A DNA stretch of 64,000 bases from Ulvibacterium sp965228935. Its GTDB lineage: Bacteria > Bacteroidota > Bacteroidia > Flavobacteriales > Flavobacteriaceae. The position numbers were made by a program, and so were the translations under genes. The notes under the pieces are model-generated. The model was not told where the DNA came from, searched no databases, and worked only from the letters and a program-made list of their open reading frames with translations. Location of the stretch: positions 5,270,001 through 5,334,000 of the forward strand of contig NZ_OZ245846.1 of the NCBI RefSeq assembly GCF_965228935.1. Reading direction: 5' to 3'. How positions within the stretch are numbered: position 1 is the first letter of the stretch; every line of letters begins with the position of its first letter. Shown here in pieces: positions 1 to 8,903 of this stretch.

Positions 1-1267
1 CAACCCTGTAGATCTTCGCCGCTAACCAGACGATTCCTATAAATGTCCCGACCAACAATACGACGGAGGCGACAAGCTGCCAAACGGGCACACCTCCTGC
101 GCCTATACCCCCAGGTAGGCGCATTAGCATTACGATCGGGGACGTAAGGGGAAACAGTGAAAAGCCAACGGCTATGGGACCATGAGGATTACTGAATACC
201 GAAAAGAAGCCTACATAAATGGCAAGCATTAAAGGTAAAATAATCGGAAAGATAAATTGCTGGGTGTCTGTTTCATTATCTACCGCCGCCCCTATGGCCG
301 CATAAATGGAGCTGTAAATCAAATATCCCAATATAAAGTATAGGATAAAAAATGTAATAAGCATAAACCACGGTATTTTAATGAACTCCATGGCATACAA
401 TTGCATGTCCCCGTCCATTGGGGACATGGATTGTGCCATTCCCGGGGCTAAATGTGCACTATTGTTTAATACGGAAAGGTCCACTCCAAAGAATACGAGC
501 ACTAAGAATAGCAGCAAAGAAGCCGATAGAATCCAAATGGCAAATTGTGTAACACCCGCAAGGGAAGTACCTATTATCTTTCCCATCATCAATTGAAAAG
601 GCTTAACGGAGGAGATGATGACTTCAATGATCCTACTGGTTTTTTCCTCTATTACACTGCGCATAACAAAGCCTCCATAAATGATGATGAACATCATTAT
701 GAGATAGCCAAATCCACCACCGATAAAAGCTTTGACCTCATTGATGCCCTTAAGGTTCAGTTGGCCCGAAAATGTAGCCGTCTTGATTTCAAAACGATCA
801 TCCACTTTTGCAAACTCCTTGGCCGAAACCCCTAAATTTTGAAGTCTTTGTTGAAAAAGTCGGTTTTGAAAGACATTCTCCAATCTATCCAGAATGGTAC
901 TACTAGGGGCCTCCTTACTATAAAAAAAGGCATTTTCGGCCACTTGCTCAAGATTGGTCGCCTTAGGTATATAGAGCAACCCGTAATAGCCCATACGTAA
1001 CGTGGAATCCTTTGCGGACTGCAAGGTTATATCCTGAAAATTAACATAGGAAGTAGTCTCCGTGGTCAGAAACTCGTTGGAAAAGAAGCCACTTTCGTTC
1101 AATACGCCGATTATTCTTTTTTCATTGTCATTTATTTTGGTCAGATAGGCAATTAAAACCACCATACCTACCATTAAAATCGGGCTCAAAAAAGTCATTA
1201 TTACAAAGGACTTGTTCCGTACCTTGGCCAAATATTCCCTTTTTATGATCAAAGGCAGCTTATTCAT
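1..1267 (-). CDS. ABC transporter permease, NatB/ABC-2 type (partial, runs off left edge)
   Basis: Membrane subunit of an ABC exporter of the NatB/ABC-2 family. Reading the minus strand from an ATG at 1267 gives a long open frame that begins MNKLPLIIKREYLAKVRNKS, the usual cytoplasmic start of this family before the first membrane helix. A large extracytoplasmic domain follows, then a run of hydrophobic segments encoded roughly at 700-1. The frame is still open at base 1, so the C-terminus lies outside the window. The start overlaps the end of the upstream ATPase gene by 8 bp, so the two are translationally coupled. Family membership supports an export role (Na+ in the namesake); the substrate here is unknown. 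Confidence 0.85.
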   Translation of the reverse strand, partial: MNKLPLIIKREYLAKVRNKSFVIMTFLSPILMVGMVVLIAYLTKINDNEKRIIGVLNESGFFSNEFLTTETTSYVNFQDITLQSAKDSTLRMGYYGLLYIPKATNLEQVAENAFFYSKEAPSSTILDRLENVFQNRLFQQRLQNLGVSAKEFAKVDDRFEIKTATFSGQLNLKGINEVKAFIGGGFGYLIMMFIIIYGGFVMRSVIEEKTSRIIEVIISSVKPFQLMMGKIIGTSLAGVTQFAIWILSASLLLFLVLVFFGVDLSVLNNSAHLAPGMAQSMSPMDGDMQLYAMEFIKIPWFMLITFFILYFILGYLIYSSIYAAIGAAVDNETDTQQFIFPIILPLMLAIYVGFFSVFSNPHGPIAVGFSLFPLTSPIVMLMRLPGGIGAGGVPVWQLVASVVLLVGTFIGIVWLAAKIYRV

Positions 1268-2195
1268 TAACCTCTTTGCTTTGTACTGTTTCTATAAAAA
1301 TGTCGTTCGCGGAGGGAATGGTCTCTACAAAGCGAACGATATTGGCCCTATTGGATAGGTGGGCCAACATTTCCTTGGAATCGGTAGAAGGCAGTTCTAC
1401 CGTAAACTCCAACTGACCTTCTTCCCGGTGGTAATTTGATGAACGTAACTTAAATTTCCCTTCCAACTCCATCAAAAGGGAATCGCCATCCTTTACGTCC
1501 AGGCAAACATCAAATATATTGTTCCTGTATTCCTTTTTAATGTCCGATAGTTTTCCATCCAAAACTTTTTCGGAATTATGCAACAGCGCAATATATTCAC
1601 ATAACTCCTCAACGGACTCCATTCTGTGGGTAGAAAAGATTATGGAGGTACCGTTTTCCTTAAGTTTCAATATCTCGTCCTTGATAATATTGGCGTTGAT
1701 CGGATCGAAACCGCTGAAAGGCTCATCAAAAATTAAAAGTTTAGGTCTATGGAGAACGGTTACGATAAACTGTATTTTTTGGGCCATTCCCTTAGAAAGT
1801 TCCTGCACCTTTTTGTACCACCATCCTTCTATTTCCAATTGCTCAAACCAGAATTTTAAACGTTTTTTGGCCTCTGATTTACCGAGTCCCTTTAATTGTG
1901 CCAAATATAGGGCCTGTTCACCGACCTTCATACTTTTATAAAGGCCTCTTTCTTCCGGTAGATATCCTATTTGTGCAATATGATGGGGATTCAATGGTTC
2001 GCCATCGAAAAACACCGTACCCTCGTCCGGAAAGGTTATCTGATTTATAATTCGTATTAGGGTAGTTTTCCCGGCTCCATTGGGACCTAACAGTCCATAA
2101 ATGCTATTTTTGGGAATTTCTAGGGATACTTTGTTCAGTGCTGTATGCTCTCCAAATCGTTTGGTAACCTCCTTAGTAACCAAAATGTTATTCAT
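1260..2195 (-). CDS. ABC transporter ATP-binding protein, NatA-like
   Basis: ATPase subunit partnering the permease downstream, 311 aa. Visible motifs are Walker A GPNGAGKT (about residues 38-45), a divergent signature LSKGMAQK, and Walker B LLIFDEPFSGFDP. The H-loop lies in FSTHRMESVEEL. A C-terminal extension of about 90 residues matches the DUF4162-type tail found on NatA-like and gliding-type exporter ATPases. The gene overlaps the permease start by 8 bp. The 341 bp upstream contain no convincing gene, so this is probably the first gene of the transcript. The substrate cannot be deduced. Confidence 0.9.
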   Translation of the reverse strand: MNNILVTKEVTKRFGEHTALNKVSLEIPKNSIYGLLGPNGAGKTTLIRIINQITFPDEGTVFFDGEPLNPHHIAQIGYLPEERGLYKSMKVGEQALYLAQLKGLGKSEAKKRLKFWFEQLEIEGWWYKKVQELSKGMAQKIQFIVTVLHRPKLLIFDEPFSGFDPINANIIKDEILKLKENGTSIIFSTHRMESVEELCEYIALLHNSEKVLDGKLSDIKKEYRNNIFDVCLDVKDGDSLLMELEGKFKLRSSNYHREEGQLEFTVELPSTDSKEMLAHLSNRANIVRFVETIPSANDIFIETVQSKEVNE

Positions 2196-2536
2196 GCAAG
2201 CAATTTTGCCAAAGATATAGAATTGCTTTAAAAAGTGTTTCGGTTTTTCAGTATTTTCTGTTCAAAGTGGAAGCAAATTGCATTTGCCCTTGAAACCTAT
2301 AACGCTCCGTAGCACGTCCATTGTACCCCAATGCCAAGGCCAGTTTAGGCCTACCCATTGGAGCACTTCAAGGAACAGAAATGGCTCCTCTGTGGCATAG
2401 CTTCTCAAAAAAACAAAACCCACCCTTAAAGAAATTAAGGATGGGAAAAAAATTGCTATGAAAAAGAAAATTAATATTGGTTTCCCAATATCAAATCAAA
2501 TATACGTTTTTTATTTAAAACCCAAATATTATTTGG
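2196..2536. other. Intergenic region between dnaJ and the ABC operon
   Basis: No supported gene in 341 bp. It holds the dnaJ terminator hairpin near 2407-2445 and must contain the promoter of the ABC operon. A 36-codon open frame on the minus strand (2358-2248) has codon-like composition but no recognisable homology. Confidence 0.6.
2407..2445 (-). terminator. Rho-independent terminator of grpE-dnaJ
   Basis: The arms at 2419-2429 and 2435-2445 form an 11-bp stem in minus-strand RNA (one G-U pair). A T-rich tract at 2418-2407 follows it. It lies 92 bp beyond the dnaJ stop. On the plus strand the same stem has a C-A mismatch, which favours minus-strand use. Confidence 0.75.
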
Positions 2537-3655
2537 CTAAGAGAACATATCTTTAACTTTCTCGAAAAAAGATTTATCCGATTTTTCAGGTTTTGGCTCA
2601 AAATTGTCATTTCCCTGCATACGTTCAAAAAACTCCCTTTGCTCCTTGGTAAGCTCCTTTGGTGTCCAAACGTTCACATGAACCAAAAGGTCACCACTTC
2701 CATATCCATTGATGCTGGAAATCCCTTTACCGCGTAACCGTAATATCTTACCCGACTGAATGCCCGGTTCCAGTTTTATCCTTACTTTTCCACCTACGGC
2801 ATCAATTTCTTTTGAAGTTCCCAAAACAGCCTCGGAAATACTAATGTACAGGTCATAATGAAGATTGTCCCCTTCCCGTTTTAACGTACCATGATCTTCG
2901 GTCTCTATGGCCACTAATAGATCACCCGGAATTCCGTTCCCGGGAGCTTCGTTCCCTTTTCCCGTAACCTTCAACTGCATTCCTTCCTCTACCCCGGCCG
3001 GGATCTTAATCGATACCGTTTCTTCGGTTACCTTCAGTCCCTGTGAGTCCGCATCGCTGGGGCGCTTATCCAGAACTTGACCACTACCACCACAGGTAGT
3101 ACATGTAGTAGCCGTTTGCATACGACCCAATATGGTATTGGTTATCTTGGTCACTTGCCCCGTGCCATTGCAAGTTCCACATGTTTTGTAGGTCACCCCC
3201 TCGGCTTGGACCTTTCTTCGAACCTTTACCTTTTTTTCAACGCCATGCGCAACTTCTTCCAAGTTAAGCTTTACCCGTATTCTTAAATTACTGCCTTTTA
3301 CCCTACGTTGGCCTCCTCCAAAGCCACCAAAACCGCTAAAACCGCCACCGCCAAAGGCACTCCCAAAAATATCCCCAAATTGACTGAAGATATCCTCCAT
3401 ATTCATTCCGCCGCCGCCAAAGCCGCCTCCACCCTCAAATGCCGCATGTCCAAATCGGTCATATCGCGCTTTTTTATCCGGATTGCTAAGGACTTCATAA
3501 GCCTCCGCCGATTTTTTGAACATTTCCTCGGCTTTGGAATCCCCGGGGTTTTTATCGGGATGGTATTCCAATGCCTTTTTACGATATGCTTTTTTAATTT
3601 CGGCAGCCGTGGCACTTTTATTTACCCCCAATATTTCATAATAATCTTCCTTCAT
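2537..3655 (-). CDS. dnaJ: Chaperone DnaJ (Hsp40), with a reduced zinc domain
   Basis: Co-chaperone that delivers unfolded clients to DnaK and stimulates its ATPase in the cytoplasm; 372 aa. The J domain covers residues 1-70 with HPD at 32-34. A Gly/Phe-rich linker follows at about 73-118, then the C-terminal substrate-binding domains. The cysteine-rich domain is unusual. Only two CxxCxGxG motifs are visible, at 159-166 (CGTCNGTG) and 185-192 (CTTCGGSG), where the textbook protein has four. The remaining pair flanks a hairpin, as motifs 2 and 3 (zinc centre II) do, so centre I appears lost. I recall the same reduction in other flavobacterial DnaJ proteins. The gene lies 9 bp after grpE, in one operon. 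Confidence 0.96.
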   Translation of the reverse strand: MKEDYYEILGVNKSATAAEIKKAYRKKALEYHPDKNPGDSKAEEMFKKSAEAYEVLSNPDKKARYDRFGHAAFEGGGGFGGGGMNMEDIFSQFGDIFGSAFGGGGFSGFGGFGGGQRRVKGSNLRIRVKLNLEEVAHGVEKKVKVRRKVQAEGVTYKTCGTCNGTGQVTKITNTILGRMQTATTCTTCGGSGQVLDKRPSDADSQGLKVTEETVSIKIPAGVEEGMQLKVTGKGNEAPGNGIPGDLLVAIETEDHGTLKREGDNLHYDLYISISEAVLGTSKEIDAVGGKVRIKLEPGIQSGKILRLRGKGISSINGYGSGDLLVHVNVWTPKELTKEQREFFERMQGNDNFEPKPEKSDKSFFEKVKDMFS

Positions 3656-3664
3656 ACTTCAATC

Positions 3665-4225
3665 TTAATTTCCGTACACCACCTTGGGATGACGAATTAT
3701 CCTATCTCCCAACTTATACCCCTTTTCGATTACATCGATTATTTTTCCCTTTAATTTTTTGTCGGGTGCGGCAATCTGGGTAATGGCATCATGTACTTCG
3801 GCATCGAATGTATCGCCCTGCTTCACAACTACTTCTTCCAAGCCTTTGGATTTTAGGGTCTCCCGTAATTTTGTACTTATCAGTTCAACACCTTTGAACA
3901 TTTCGGTATCGTCGGATTTTACCAATTCCTTCAAGGCCCTGTCAAAATCATCAATGACCGGTAAAAGTGATACGATGACTTCCTGCCCTGCTGTCTTAAA
4001 CAGGTCCATCCTCTCTTTTGAAGTCCTCTTTTTGTAATTTTCGAACTCTGCGAATAGGCGTAGAAATTTATCCTTTTCCTTGGCCAGGTGTTCCCGAAGT
4101 TCCTCCTCTTCTGTCAGTACGCCCTTCTCGGAATTTTCTTCCTGATTCTGGCCATTTTCTTCGGTAGATACATTTTCTTCGGAAACGACTTCTTCCATTT
4201 CCTCCGCCTTAACTTTCTTGCTCAT
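3665..4225 (-). CDS. grpE: Nucleotide exchange factor GrpE
   Basis: Exchange factor that releases ADP from DnaK; cytoplasmic, 186 aa. An acidic, low-complexity N-terminus (residues 1-45, rich in Glu) precedes the long dimerisation helix and the C-terminal beta-wing. The wing ends in the family signature region around GYKLGDRIIRHPKVVV-like residues, here GYKLGDRIIRHPKVVYGN. It is the first gene of grpE-dnaJ, 9 bp before dnaJ. No HrcA/CIRCE element (TTAGCACTC-N9-GAGTGCTAA) is visible upstream, so heat-shock control probably goes through a sigma factor or is distal. Confidence 0.96.
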   Translation of the reverse strand: MSKKVKAEEMEEVVSEENVSTEENGQNQEENSEKGVLTEEEELREHLAKEKDKFLRLFAEFENYKKRTSKERMDLFKTAGQEVIVSLLPVIDDFDRALKELVKSDDTEMFKGVELISTKLRETLKSKGLEEVVVKQGDTFDAEVHDAITQIAAPDKKLKGKIIDVIEKGYKLGDRIIRHPKVVYGN

Positions 4226-4312
4226 ATGATTTTGGACTTTTTTATCAATCTTTTTTCAGGTGGCAAAAGTACTGCCATTTCTTTAAAAATGTCAAAATGT
4301 CATCAAACTTTA

Positions 4313-4336
4313 TAAAAAAATCCGCCAAAGGCGGAT
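4313..4336 (-). terminator. Terminator of the SDR epimerase gene
   Basis: Perfect 7-bp stem ATCCGCC/GGCGGAT (4320-4326 and 4330-4336) with a 3-nt loop. In minus-strand RNA a run of T residues (4319-4314) follows directly. It lies 30 bp past the stop of the 4366-5328 gene. Confidence 0.8.
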
Positions 4337-4365
4337 AACTGAAAATGGAAAATCGTTGATGGGAA

Positions 4366-5328
4366 TCAGGAAAGAAACTCCTTTTGAAAAAATCTGTCCG
4401 GAGATCTTTTCTCGTTTCCTTTGTTGTAAATCTGTTCCAAGGTTTTACAAATATTCTTATGGTCAAAAACAAAACCCTCTTCCTCTATTTTTTTGGAGCT
4501 AACACGTTGGCTTGCAAATAGAATGTAGGACATTTCACCCAGAACTGCTTGCATAACGAATTTTGGAATATTCGGTAAGAGCAGGGGCCGATCCAAGACC
4601 TTGGCAATTTCCTTGATAAGCTTATTGTTGGTCACCGGATTTGGACCTACACCGTTGTATATGCCCTGCAGTCTATTTTCCACGGCGAAAAGGAAAATCC
4701 GGGCCAAATCGCGTATGTGTATCCATGATTGCCATTGCTCCCCTGAACCAAATCCAGTTCCGACGTAATTCTTAATAGGCTTGGCCATCTCTGGCAAAGC
4801 ACCGCCTTCGGGGGCCATTACCAAACCGATCCGAATTTTGGCAACGGAAAAATCAAAGGATGTTAATCTATCCATTTCCTTTTCCCAAGATGCAACAACT
4901 TCACCTAAAAAACTTTGATCTACTTCTTTTTCATCTTCTGAATAATAACCGATCAGGGAATTGGGATAAACACCGATAGCCGAGGCCGAAACGAATGAAG
5001 TGATACGATTAGCACCGATTTTCCCCAAAGCATCGTACAACGTTTTTACCGTATTGATTCTGCTGGAAATAATTTCCTTCTTATAGCTAGACGTCCATCT
5101 TTTGGAAATACTGGATCCGGCCAAATTTATAATAGCGTCGACCCCATAAAAGCAGTCCATATCTATCTCCCCGGAATTTGGGTTCCAATAATAGCCCCTA
5201 TAATTATCCTCGGTGATAATCTTGTCCTTACTTGTGGTCAAGTAATTTACGGCAATGTTTTGGGAGCGACATAGGTCTACAATCTCGCGACCAATCAATC
5301 CCGTAGCTCCCGAAATCAAAATTCTCAT
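4366..5328 (-). CDS. TIGR01777-type NAD(P)-dependent sugar epimerase-like SDR
   Basis: Extended short-chain dehydrogenase/reductase of the YfcH/SDR39U1 group, 320 aa. The Rossmann nucleotide-binding motif GATGLIGREIV sits at residues 7-17. The family-typical segments INLAGSSISKRW (about 87-98) and SASAIGVYP (about 134-142) are present. The last 60 residues fit the DUF1731 tail of this family. The reaction and substrate are not established for the family. It is followed by its own terminator and appears to be monocistronic, 127 bp from mnmD upstream. Confidence 0.88.
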   Translation of the reverse strand: MRILISGATGLIGREIVDLCRSQNIAVNYLTTSKDKIITEDNYRGYYWNPNSGEIDMDCFYGVDAIINLAGSSISKRWTSSYKKEIISSRINTVKTLYDALGKIGANRITSFVSASAIGVYPNSLIGYYSEDEKEVDQSFLGEVVASWEKEMDRLTSFDFSVAKIRIGLVMAPEGGALPEMAKPIKNYVGTGFGSGEQWQSWIHIRDLARIFLFAVENRLQGIYNGVGPNPVTNNKLIKEIAKVLDRPLLLPNIPKFVMQAVLGEMSYILFASQRVSSKKIEEEGFVFDHKNICKTLEQIYNKGNEKRSPDRFFQKEFLS

Positions 5329-5455
5329 GGTACAAAAATAATGGATTTACAAGGTAGAGAGTTCAGATTTAATTAAGGTTTAACAATGTTGTTTAAGGCT
5401 ATATTACTAATTGGCAAGGTATTGCAATCCAGCATTTCTTTTTGATTACGGCTCC

Positions 5456-6118
5456 TCAAGGTTTTCTGGCCCTGAGCATTTCGCGCTTTCCGGGCGGGCC
5501 GGGTAAACGTTCCACAATAAGCCCAACGGACTGCATAGCCCTACGTACATCGCCTTTGGCGGCATACGTGACCAATAATCCATCCTTTTTTAAGGCCCGG
5601 AACATTTTTTCGAACATGGTCTCGGTCCAAAGCTCCGGCTGTACCCTTGCCCCAAAGGCATCAAAATACACTAGATCAAACAAAGCTTTGGCATCTATAC
5701 TTAGAAAGTCCATCCGCTTTTTATGCAACACAAAATTGTTTGAAATCCTGTAATCCTCCTCCCATGGACATTCGTGCATTTTTTCAAAAACGCTTTGGAA
5801 TTCCTCTGCCTTTAATTCTTTGATATAGTTTAACTGCCCCAGTTCCTTTGGGGAAATCGGATAGGCTTCCACTCCGGTATAATGGATATGCAAGCCTGTT
5901 CTTTCCGCTTCCATACAAGTAATCAGGGCGTTGAGGGCCGTACCATAACCCATTTCCAAAATGGAGATAGGGCTTCTGCTAAAAAGTGAAAGTCCATTTT
6001 TTATAAAGACATGGTAAGCCTCCTGAACGGCACCATGTTTAGAATGATAATACTCGTCCCAGCCCTCCAGGTAAATGGTCTTTGAGCCGTCTGCCGTGGT
6101 AACGATCTTTCTTTTCAT
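5456..6118 (-). CDS. mnmD: tRNA (mnm5s2U34)-methyltransferase MnmD
   Basis: Stand-alone SAM-dependent methyltransferase (DUF752 family) that converts nm5s2U to mnm5s2U at the wobble position of tRNAs; 220 aa, cytoplasmic. It begins with the family-typical KRKIVTTADGSKTI and has LEMGYGTALNAL as SAM-binding loop and VYFDAFGARVQPELW as catalytic-site strand. In Enterobacteria this domain is fused to the FAD-dependent MnmC1 oxidase. Here the oxidase half is absent, as in other Bacteroidota. The ATG at 6118 gives a start without a spurious extension. Confidence 0.9.
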   Translation of the reverse strand: MKRKIVTTADGSKTIYLEGWDEYYHSKHGAVQEAYHVFIKNGLSLFSRSPISILEMGYGTALNALITCMEAERTGLHIHYTGVEAYPISPKELGQLNYIKELKAEEFQSVFEKMHECPWEEDYRISNNFVLHKKRMDFLSIDAKALFDLVYFDAFGARVQPELWTETMFEKMFRALKKDGLLVTYAAKGDVRRAMQSVGLIVERLPGPPGKREMLRARKP

Positions 6119-6211
6119 TTAAGCAGTTTCAATGGTCAAAAAACCGTGTCTTGCAGATGATGGAATAAACGTCCGGAAAATGGCAAGTCTTTAAATAGAC
6201 TACGCTTCAAA

Positions 6212-6715
6212 TTAATCTTTTAACAAAACCCCTACCGCCTCAAAACCATACGTTTTTAGGGGTTCCGAGATTCTTTCAATCTCCGCTTCGGATTTGCCGC
6301 CATCCCTTGCAAAATGTTTTTGATCGGCCACACTCATTTCCTCAACAAATGCCGTTCCACTCACCACCACTTCCTTTCCGGTAATATCCTTGGGGACAAA
6401 AAAACCATAATCCTTAAAGCGGACCATGGTTTCGCTATCATCCTTAAGCTTAAGCATCATCCAACATCCCTTGACCTTACAGACATCGGCGACCGTTGCC
6501 CTGAATTTGGTCTCCAAGGAATCCGTGATAGACATAGTCCGGTATTTAACATACATCTCTTCGTCGGAAATTGCCCCGTTCGCCACTATTTCGCTTCCGA
6601 ATACCAGTCGCTTTTTATCGTTTCCAATACTCTTTTCTATTCCCTCTTGGGTATTTTGTCCGTAACCGGCCGCATACAGCATTAAAAAAGCGGCAAAAAT
6701 GTTAAATCCTTTCAT
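6212..6715 (-). CDS. DUF4920-like exported protein
   Basis: Secreted or periplasmic protein of about 167 aa. I place the start at the ATG at 6715, because it gives a clean signal peptide (MKGFNIFAAFLMLYAAGYGQ); the upstream in-frame extension would put 26 charged residues in front of it. The mature part contains VADVCKVKGCWMMLKL and VRFKDYGFFVPKDITGKEVVVSG, typical of the DUF4920 family, which has an OB-fold-like layout and a conserved Cys pair. Function is unknown. It is divergent from ilvE, with about 105 bp between the starts. Confidence 0.75.
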   Translation of the reverse strand: MKGFNIFAAFLMLYAAGYGQNTQEGIEKSIGNDKKRLVFGSEIVANGAISDEEMYVKYRTMSITDSLETKFRATVADVCKVKGCWMMLKLKDDSETMVRFKDYGFFVPKDITGKEVVVSGTAFVEEMSVADQKHFARDGGKSEAEIERISEPLKTYGFEAVGVLLKD

Positions 6716-6821
6716 TTCTGATAAAAATTGGTTTCCTACTACAAATCTGATCAATTTTGAACGAAAAAAGAAGAGCCGATAAAGAGAAATCACTAATTTT
6801 ATAGTTTAAAATTTTACCAAA

Positions 6822-7889
6822 ATGATCGGTACGGCCCAGAAAATTGCGATAGAGAAGACCAAAACCTCTAGAATTACATCTGTAGATTTTGATAATCTTC
6901 CTTTTGGAAGTGTATTCTCCGACCATATGCTAGTCTGCGATTATAGGAATGGCGCTTGGGAAGCACCAAGGATTATGCCCTACCAACCCATAAGCCTAGA
7001 TCCTTCCGCCAAGATTTTTCATTACGGACAATCCATTTTTGAAGGAATGAAGGCGTACAAGGATAAGGATCATAGCATATGGCTGTTTCGTCCGGAGGAT
7101 AATCACACACGTTTGAACATTTCCTCAAAACGAATGGCTATGCCGGAACTTCCCAAGGAGTACTTCATGGAAGGGCTGAAGACCCTTTTGCAACTGGATA
7201 AGGACTGGATTCCACAATCAGAAGGCAGCTCGCTATATGTACGGCCTTTCATTTTTGCTTCTGGACGAGGTTTCCATGCCTCCCCGGCAGATGAATACAA
7301 GTTTATCATTGCCACGGCGCCTTCCGGTGCCTACTTTTCCTCTGGAAACGTAAAGGTGCTCATAGAGGAGACCTATTCCAGGGCCGCAAATGGAGGGGTC
7401 GGTTTTGCCAAGGCCGGCGGCAATTATGCAGGACAGTTTTATCCTACACAGCTTGCCGTAGAAAAAGGGTATCACCAGGTTATATGGACCGATGATAATA
7501 CCCACGAATATATTGAGGAGGCCGGAGCCATGAATATCTTTGTTCGCATAAACGACACTTTGATTACCGGCCCCATCAGTGATCGTATATTGGATGGCAT
7601 TACCCGAAGGAGCATTTTGGAAATAGCAAAGGAAGAAGGTATTCCTGCGGAAGTCCGGAAACTTACGGTCAACGAGGTAGTGGAAGCGGCCAAAAACGGC
7701 TCCTTAAAAGAAATGTTCGGCGCAGGTACGGCCGCCGTGGTCTCACCTATTGCCGCATTTGGTTACCGTGGAGTGGATTACGATCTCCCCAAACTAAAGG
7801 AAAGCTATGCCTTACAATTTAAAAAGCGCATAACAGATATTCAATACAATCGAGCACAGGATCCTTTTGGGTGGCGGTATAAGGTCTAG
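6822..7889 (+). CDS. ilvE: Branched-chain amino acid aminotransferase
   Basis: PLP-dependent fold-type IV transaminase interconverting Leu/Ile/Val and their 2-oxo acids with 2-oxoglutarate; cytoplasmic, 355 aa, the length of the large (BCAT group II) form. The PLP-binding lysine is K197 in GFAKAGGNYAGQ. The downstream signatures WTDDNTHEYIEEAGAMNIF and GITRRSILEIAKEEGI are intact. A TAATTTTA element at about 6795, one mismatch from the -7 consensus, fits a promoter with a very short leader. It is alone on its strand, so not part of an ilv/leu operon here. Confidence 0.96.
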   Translation: MIGTAQKIAIEKTKTSRITSVDFDNLPFGSVFSDHMLVCDYRNGAWEAPRIMPYQPISLDPSAKIFHYGQSIFEGMKAYKDKDHSIWLFRPEDNHTRLNISSKRMAMPELPKEYFMEGLKTLLQLDKDWIPQSEGSSLYVRPFIFASGRGFHASPADEYKFIIATAPSGAYFSSGNVKVLIEETYSRAANGGVGFAKAGGNYAGQFYPTQLAVEKGYHQVIWTDDNTHEYIEEAGAMNIFVRINDTLITGPISDRILDGITRRSILEIAKEEGIPAEVRKLTVNEVVEAAKNGSLKEMFGAGTAAVVSPIAAFGYRGVDYDLPKLKESYALQFKKRITDIQYNRAQDPFGWRYKV

Positions 7890-7971
7890 GTTACGGGTTA
7901 CAGAACTTGAGTACACAACAGGCTACTTTCGAAAGCCGGAAATAAGTTTTCATAAATAGTTTTATTCTAAG

Positions 7972-8358
7972 TTACCTATCCAAAACCCCTTGAATATCCG
8001 GTTTAAAATAGTTAGGTCCTTTGAGAACTTTACCATCCTCGCGATAAATTGGTTTTCCATCGGCCCCTAATTTACTCATATTGCTGCGTTGTATTTCCTC
8101 AAATACCTCCTCTATTTTGTACTGCATACCGTGTTCCAGGATGGTACCGCAAAGAATATAGAGCATATCCCCCAAAGCGTCTGCCACCTCGGCCAAATTA
8201 TTGGCATTGGCGGCTTCCAAATATTCCCGGTTTTCCTCATCCATAAGGTTAAACCGAAGAAGGTTTTTTTCTGCACCCAAATTGGCTTTCATGGTTTGGG
8301 AAACCCCGAGCCCAAAAGATTTATGAAACAGTTCAACCGCGCCGATTTTGCTTTTCAT
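7972..8358 (-). CDS. MazG-like nucleoside triphosphate pyrophosphohydrolase family protein
   Basis: All-alpha NTP-PPase of 128 aa. The metal-binding pattern is visible: EEnrEYLEAA near residues 41-49, then EVADALGDMLYILCG (about 57-71), giving the ExxE...ExxD arrangement that holds Mg2+. Such enzymes hydrolyse nucleotides to the monophosphate and PPi, often for pool cleaning. The precise substrate is not predictable. The C-terminal region GKPIYREDGKVLKGPNYFKPD is characteristic of the flavobacterial members. It sits tail-to-tail with ilvE. Confidence 0.82.
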   Translation of the reverse strand: MKSKIGAVELFHKSFGLGVSQTMKANLGAEKNLLRFNLMDEENREYLEAANANNLAEVADALGDMLYILCGTILEHGMQYKIEEVFEEIQRSNMSKLGADGKPIYREDGKVLKGPNYFKPDIQGVLDR

Positions 8359-8399
8359 TCTTATTCTTTTTACGTTAGCTTTGCATAAAAATACGGTAT

Positions 8400-8588
8400 A
8401 TGTTCAGCACTGGGCAAGTAATTTTTGCGCTACTTTTCATCATTTTATTCACTGTTTTCATAATTAAATCGTATAAAAAGGACAAAAAGCTACATCTTAA
8501 GAATTACAAGGGGATCCAATGGGTGGCCATAGGCTTCGCAGTATTCATAATAATTCTTTTCTGTATCAAGTTCTTTCTTAAAAATTGA
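8400..8588 (+). CDS. Small two-helix membrane protein, unknown function
   Basis: 62-aa protein made of two hydrophobic helices (about residues 7-23 and 43-59) joined by a Lys-rich cytoplasmic loop (KSYKKDKKLHLKNYKG). It starts 41 bp from the divergent MazG-like gene and lies upstream of two more membrane-protein genes. I recognise the pattern from flavobacterial genomes, but no function is known. Confidence 0.7.
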   Translation: MFSTGQVIFALLFIILFTVFIIKSYKKDKKLHLKNYKGIQWVAIGFAVFIIILFCIKFFLKN

Positions 8589-8707
8589 TATTAAAAATTG
8601 AATTCACCACAAAAATGTTTATTCTGACAACATTTTTTCAATTTTCTTCGTTTAAGATAACAAATGACGTAATTTTGCGTTAATCATCTAAAAAGGGGCA
8701 ATTTTAA

Positions 8708-8887
8708 ATGATAACTTTTTTTACCATATTATTTGTCTTAATCGGAATCAACGCATTGATGATGCTTTTTAGTTTTGGCAATGTAAGCCAACGGATGAAA
8801 AGATCAAAGGGAAATGCGAAAACTTCCACTGCTTCAAAAATCTATCCTATAGATTCGGAAGAGTCCGAATACCAGAAAGCAGTTTAG
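8708..8887 (+). CDS. Small single-helix membrane protein upstream of crcB
   Basis: 59-aa frame from ATG 8708 to TAG 8887. Residues 3-25 form a hydrophobic helix (TFFTILFVLIGINALMMLFS). A basic stretch (RMKRSKGNAK) follows, then a polar acidic tail, which suggests an N-out/C-in single-pass protein. The stop lies 16 bp before the crcB ATG, so the two are probably cotranscribed. There is no recognised family. Its codon use and clean membrane-plus-tail layout argue that it is real. Confidence 0.65.
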   Translation: MITFFTILFVLIGINALMMLFSFGNVSQRMKRSKGNAKTSTASKIYPIDSEESEYQKAV

Positions 8888-8903
8888 TTTTTTACCTTTG
8901 GGT

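Noticed and set aside
2248..2358. 36-codon minus-strand frame between dnaJ and the ABC ATPase
   Set aside because: Reads like coding sequence (MGRPKLALALGYNG...) but is very short, without promoter or homology that I can recognise.
8890..8903. Fluoride riboswitch before crcB
   Set aside because: The gap to the upstream small gene is only 16 bp, and no crcB-motif structure was recognisable there or before 8708.
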